Shown one piece after another: positions 5,920 through 7,986 of a stretch of DNA of 7,986 nt; the stretch's first letter is position 1, and every line of letters starts with the position of its first letter. Origin of the DNA: Pseudomonadota bacterium (GTDB taxonomy: Bacteria; Pseudomonadota; Gammaproteobacteria; Burkholderiales; Burkholderiaceae_B); the NCBI GenBank assembly GCA_023432075.1, contig JAEYVD010000403.1:1-7986 (forward strand), given 5' to 3'. The notes beneath the pieces are model-generated. The model had not been told where the DNA came from and searched no databases. It was given only the letters and a program-made list of their open reading frames with translations. The position numbers were made by a program, and so were the translations under genes.

Positions 5920-6375
5920 TCAGGCCTCCTGGGCGAGCAGCGCCTGGAGAATGTCGCGGCGGCTGACCACGCCGACCAGCTTTCCCTGCCGGATCACCGG
6001 CACCCGCTTGATCCCGCGCTTGAGCAACACATCCGCAATTTCGGACAGATCGGCGGACTCGTCCACGGTGATGGCAGGGCTGCTCATCACGGCGGATGCC
6101 GTCTGCTCGCCCAGTTGAAGGCTGTGCAGAAACTCCAGATTCAGCGCCTCGCCCTCTGCCAGGAGCGACAGCCAGTGGTTCACCTTTTTCTGATGCGCGC
6201 TGTCCTGCCGCCGCACCAGATCGCCTTCGCTGACCACGCCGATCAACGCGCCGTCGTCACCCGTCACCATCACCGCGCTGATGTCCCGATCCAGCATGGC
6301 ACGCATAATCTGGGAGACGGGGGTCCGAGGTGATACGCAGTAGGGGGCCGCTGTCATGAGGTCGCGCGCTTTCAT
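5920..6375 (-). CDS. Tandem CBS-domain protein (Bateman module)
   Basis: 151 residues. Two CBS domains make up nearly all of it: CBS1 about 1-57 (MKARDLMTAAPYCVSP ... GALIGVVSEGDLV) and CBS2 about 92-148 (SAVMSSPAITVDE ... GKLVGVVSRRDIL). They are joined by a charged linker (RRQDSAHQKKVNHWLSLLAE). Bateman modules bind adenine nucleotides (AMP, ATP, sometimes SAM or NAD) and act as energy-state sensors; no catalytic domain is attached, so the partner is unknown. Stand-alone CBS pairs are often induced by hypoxia or stationary phase, as with mycobacterial Hrp1. The start MKARDLMT at 6375 has AGGAG seven bases upstream and is the family's usual N-terminus. A longer in-frame start at 6495 would add 40 unrelated residues running across the FNR box, so it is rejected. 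It is the first gene of a probable CBS-flavodoxin operon. Confidence 0.93.
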   Translation of the reverse strand: MKARDLMTAAPYCVSPRTPVSQIMRAMLDRDISAVMVTGDDGALIGVVSEGDLVRRQDSAHQKKVNHWLSLLAEGEALNLEFLHSLQLGEQTASAVMSSPAITVDESADLSEIADVLLKRGIKRVPVIRQGKLVGVVSRRDILQALLAQEA

Positions 6376-6382
6376 GGCATTT

Positions 6383-6387
6383 CTCCT
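6383..6387 (-). promoter_or_regulatory. Shine-Dalgarno deciding the CBS-protein start
   Basis: AGGAG (minus strand) lies seven bases before ATG 6375-6373. It supports the 151-residue product over an upstream in-frame ATG at 6495, whose extension would be encoded across the FNR box. Confidence 0.7.
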
Positions 6388-6391
6388 GGGT

Positions 6392-6412
6392 GGCGGGGGC
6401 ACGCCCCACGCC
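6392..6412 (-). other. GC-rich hairpin just upstream of the CBS-gene ribosome binding site
   Basis: GGCG-GGGG, loop CACG, CCCC, one bulged A, then CGCC: an eight-pair stem with one bulge. Its base lies four bases upstream of the Shine-Dalgarno of the CBS gene. If transcription starts near 6424, as an FNR class II arrangement predicts, the hairpin would occupy much of a roughly 50-base leader and could affect translation or mRNA stability. Confidence 0.35.
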
Positions 6413-6457
6413 TGTTCGCTTGTCGCTCCTATGTTGATCTTGCGCCCGGCGGTTATC

Positions 6458-6471
6458 TTGACATTGGTCAA
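6458..6471. promoter_or_regulatory. Perfect palindromic FNR/Anr box
   Basis: TTGAC-ATTG-GTCAA is a perfect inverted repeat in the divergent promoter. It has the FNR-family half-site TTGA and four-base spacer; the outer half-site base is C rather than the T of the E. coli consensus TTGAT-N4-ATCAA, as also occurs in Anr boxes. With a full FNR gene about 3 kb away and a 12/14 identical box before the phasin gene, regulation by FNR is likely but not shown. Confidence 0.75.
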
Positions 6472-6529
6472 GCAAGGATGGGCCTGCCACACCAATGCTG
6501 CTTATTAGCTAAAACCTGGTCAGACAGTC

Positions 6530-6534
6530 AGGAG
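6530..6534 (+). promoter_or_regulatory. Shine-Dalgarno of the beta-CASP gene
   Basis: AGGAG, seven bases before ATG 6542, confirms this start; the protein then begins MAQKLRLHFCGAAGTVTGS, the expected N-terminus of the family. Confidence 0.75.
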
Positions 6535-6541
6535 TCAATCC

Positions 6542-7915
6542 ATGGCACAGAAGCTGCGCTTACACTTTTGCGGCGCTGCCGGCACCGTGACCGGCTCGCG
6601 TCATCTGCTGGATGCGTCCGGGCGCTTGGTCCTCATGGATTGCGGATTGTTCCAGGGGTTGAAGCCGCTGCGGCTGCTCAACTGGGCGCCATTTCCCGTC
6701 GCGCCATCAAGAATCCAGGCCGTGCTGCTGTCGCACGCGCATCTGGACCATTCGGGCTACCTGCCCAGGTTCGTCCGAGAGGGGTTCAGCGGCCCGATCT
6801 ATTGTTCCGAGGCGACGCGCGACCTGTGCGAACTGCTGCTACTGGACAGCGCCCACCTGCAGGAGGCCGACGCCGACTACCTGAACCGCCATGGCCTGTC
6901 ACGACATCGTCCCGCGCTACCGTTGTACACGGTAACCGACGCGCGCAGGGCCATCGCCGCGCTGTGTCCAATCCCGTTCGACGCGCTGACGCCGATTGCG
7001 GACGGGATTCAGGTCCAGTTCCTGCGCGCCGGCCACATCCTGGGAGCTGCCATCGTTGCGTGCCATTACCCCGGCGGGCGGCTGGTTTTCTCCGGCGATC
7101 TTGGCCGCTACGACGACCCGCTGATGCCCCCGCCCGTGTCGGTGACGCAGGCAGATCATCTGATTGTCGAATCCACCTATGGCAATCGCAGCCATGGCAC
7201 GCAAAGCGTGCCTGACACGCTCGCCGCCATCATCCGGCGCACCATCCGGCGAGGCGGCTCCATCGTGATTCCGGCGTTTGCCGTGGGTCGCGCGCAGCTG
7301 CTGTTGTTTCACCTGTGGCGGCTGAGGCAGGGCGGGGACATTCCGCGCGACTTGCCCATCTACCTGGATAGTCCGATGGCGAGCAGTGCGGTCGACGTCT
7401 ATCTGCGGCACACCGACGATCAACGCTTGCCGCGCGAAGATGCCAAGGCGGCGTTCGGCGTTGCCACCTATGTCACTGACGTGGAGCAATCCAAGGCGCT
7501 GGATCGCTCGCCCATGCCCAAGATCATTCTTTCAGCCAGCGGCATGGCGACGGGCGGGCGCGTGATTCACCATCTGAAGCACTACGCCAGCGACCCTCGA
7601 AACACTATCCTCTTTGCCGGCTTCCAGGCGATGGGAACCCGTGGGGCGGCCATGCTGGATGGCGCCCGCCAAGTCAAGATTCATGGAGAATACGTGCCGG
7701 TTCGCGCCGAGGTGGAGAACCTGTCGATGCTGTCCGCCCATGCGGACGCCGACGAGATCCTGCGTTGGCTGCAAGGATTCTCCAGCGCGCCCAGGCATAC
7801 ATACATCGTTCACGGAGAGCCGGCGGCGGCCGACGCGCTACGCCTGCGCATCAAGGATGAGCTGGGTTGGCGCTGCCACCCTGTCGAGCCGTTGGAAACC
7901 GCGGTGTTGAACTGA
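6542..7915 (+). CDS. Beta-CASP metallo-beta-lactamase-fold protein, probable RNA nuclease
   Basis: 457 residues, usual length for bacterial stand-alone CPSF-like beta-CASP proteins (RMMBL type). Metallo-beta-lactamase motifs: GTVTGSRHLL (15-24), D33, zinc motif HAHLDH (65-70), H165 (AGHILGAA), D186 (FSGDLGRYDDP). Beta-CASP motifs: A at E210 (VESTYGNR), B at H400 (LSAHADADE), C at H424 (VHGEPAAADALR). SASGMATGGR (331-340) and KIHGEYVPVRAEV (379-391) are also family hallmarks. All metal and catalytic residues are present, so it should be an active two-zinc hydrolase acting on RNA by endo- or 5'-exonucleolytic cleavage. The true substrate is unknown. AGGAG lies seven bases before the ATG. It is transcribed divergently from the CBS gene and shares the FNR box region, suggesting oxygen-linked expression. 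Family assignment is firm, function on RNA less so. Confidence 0.93.
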   Translation: MAQKLRLHFCGAAGTVTGSRHLLDASGRLVLMDCGLFQGLKPLRLLNWAPFPVAPSRIQAVLLSHAHLDHSGYLPRFVREGFSGPIYCSEATRDLCELLLLDSAHLQEADADYLNRHGLSRHRPALPLYTVTDARRAIAALCPIPFDALTPIADGIQVQFLRAGHILGAAIVACHYPGGRLVFSGDLGRYDDPLMPPPVSVTQADHLIVESTYGNRSHGTQSVPDTLAAIIRRTIRRGGSIVIPAFAVGRAQLLLFHLWRLRQGGDIPRDLPIYLDSPMASSAVDVYLRHTDDQRLPREDAKAAFGVATYVTDVEQSKALDRSPMPKIILSASGMATGGRVIHHLKHYASDPRNTILFAGFQAMGTRGAAMLDGARQVKIHGEYVPVRAEVENLSMLSAHADADEILRWLQGFSSAPRHTYIVHGEPAAADALRLRIKDELGWRCHPVEPLETAVLN

Positions 7916-7986
7916 TCCGGAGTGCGGGACGGCGGAGAGGGCGGGGAGGGCGCGCTTGCCGTCGCGGCCGCCCCGGCAATACGGAC
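7916..7986. other. GC-rich sequence after the beta-CASP gene, no gene seen
   Basis: 71 bases to the window end. It has runs of G (GGG at 7926-7928 and 7939-7941, GGGG at 7943-7946, GGG at 7948-7950). No intrinsic terminator with a T-run and no start of another gene can be supported. Confidence 0.5.

Larger units (their letters stand above)
6376..6541. promoter_or_regulatory. Divergent promoter region between the CBS gene and the beta-CASP gene
   Basis: 166 bases separate two divergent ATGs. The region contains the palindromic FNR box (6458-6471), a leader hairpin on the CBS side and Shine-Dalgarno sequences on each side (minus 6383-6387, plus 6530-6534). Weak -10-like hexamers lie about 31-32 bases from the box centre on each side: CAACAT on the minus strand (6436-6431) and AATGCT on the plus strand (6494-6499). 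Both match TATAAT at only three positions, as is common for activator-dependent promoters. One FNR dimer could thus serve both directions; this is inference. Confidence 0.55.

Noticed and set aside
6434..6438. Additional FNR half-site TTGAT in the divergent promoter
   Set aside because: There is no matching second half at four-base spacing; a lone five-base match is expected by chance.
6478..7215. Plus-strand open frame of 245 codons overlapping the start of the beta-CASP gene in another frame
   Set aside because: The composition is Arg/Pro/Ala-rich without motifs, and the beta-CASP frame has a Shine-Dalgarno and full family motifs.
7926..7950. Possible G-quadruplex after the beta-CASP gene
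   Set aside because: Four G-runs are present, but the first loop is ten bases and such runs are common in GC-rich DNA; no functional context is visible at the window edge.

Overview
The window is GC-rich DNA whose proteins look betaproteobacterial. They resemble the Alcaligenaceae type (Bordetella/Achromobacter-like). This is judged from recalled family resemblance and could not be tested by a search. It holds eight complete genes and the 3' end of a ninth. Coding density is high, and no gene-free stretch exceeds about 175 bases. No tRNA, rRNA, insertion sequence or CRISPR array is seen.

Layout: at 1-200 (+) is the C-terminus of a HAD-superfamily hydrolase. It converges on a long minus-strand series. 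Read in the direction of transcription (right to left), that series is: a two-CBS-domain protein (6375-5920), a flavodoxin-like protein (5890-5375), a PAS-containing NarX/NarQ-type histidine kinase (5213-4128), a NarL/GacA-type response regulator (4131-3478), an FNR-type oxygen regulator with all four iron-sulfur cysteines (3304-2570), a small phasin (2421-2008) and a polyhydroxyalkanoate (PHA) synthase (2011-206). Divergent from the CBS gene, on the plus strand, is a beta-CASP metallo-beta-lactamase-fold protein, probably an RNA nuclease (6542-7915).

Regulatory structure ties the genes together. A perfect FNR/Anr-type palindrome (TTGAC-N4-GTCAA, 6458-6471) lies in the divergent CBS/beta-CASP promoter region. 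A second, 12/14-identical FNR-like box (2519-2532) lies upstream of phasin-phaC. Between the response regulator and fnr is an inverted repeat TGTAGG-N6-CCTACA (3454-3471) with an extra half-site. It resembles the GacA/UvrY box and is a good candidate binding site for the response regulator encoded next door. Two gene pairs (kinase/regulator and phasin/synthase) overlap by the four bases ATGA, which indicates translational coupling.

Reading: this looks like an oxygen or redox-responsive survival module. A PAS sensor kinase and its regulator may feed into fnr. FNR in turn would drive carbon storage (phasin and PHA synthase), an adenylate-sensing CBS protein, a flavodoxin and an RNA-processing enzyme. 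The composition recalls, by analogy only, the mycobacterial DosR dormancy regulon (NarL-family regulator, CBS protein, storage-lipid synthase). The gene identities rest on visible motifs; the wiring is inference.
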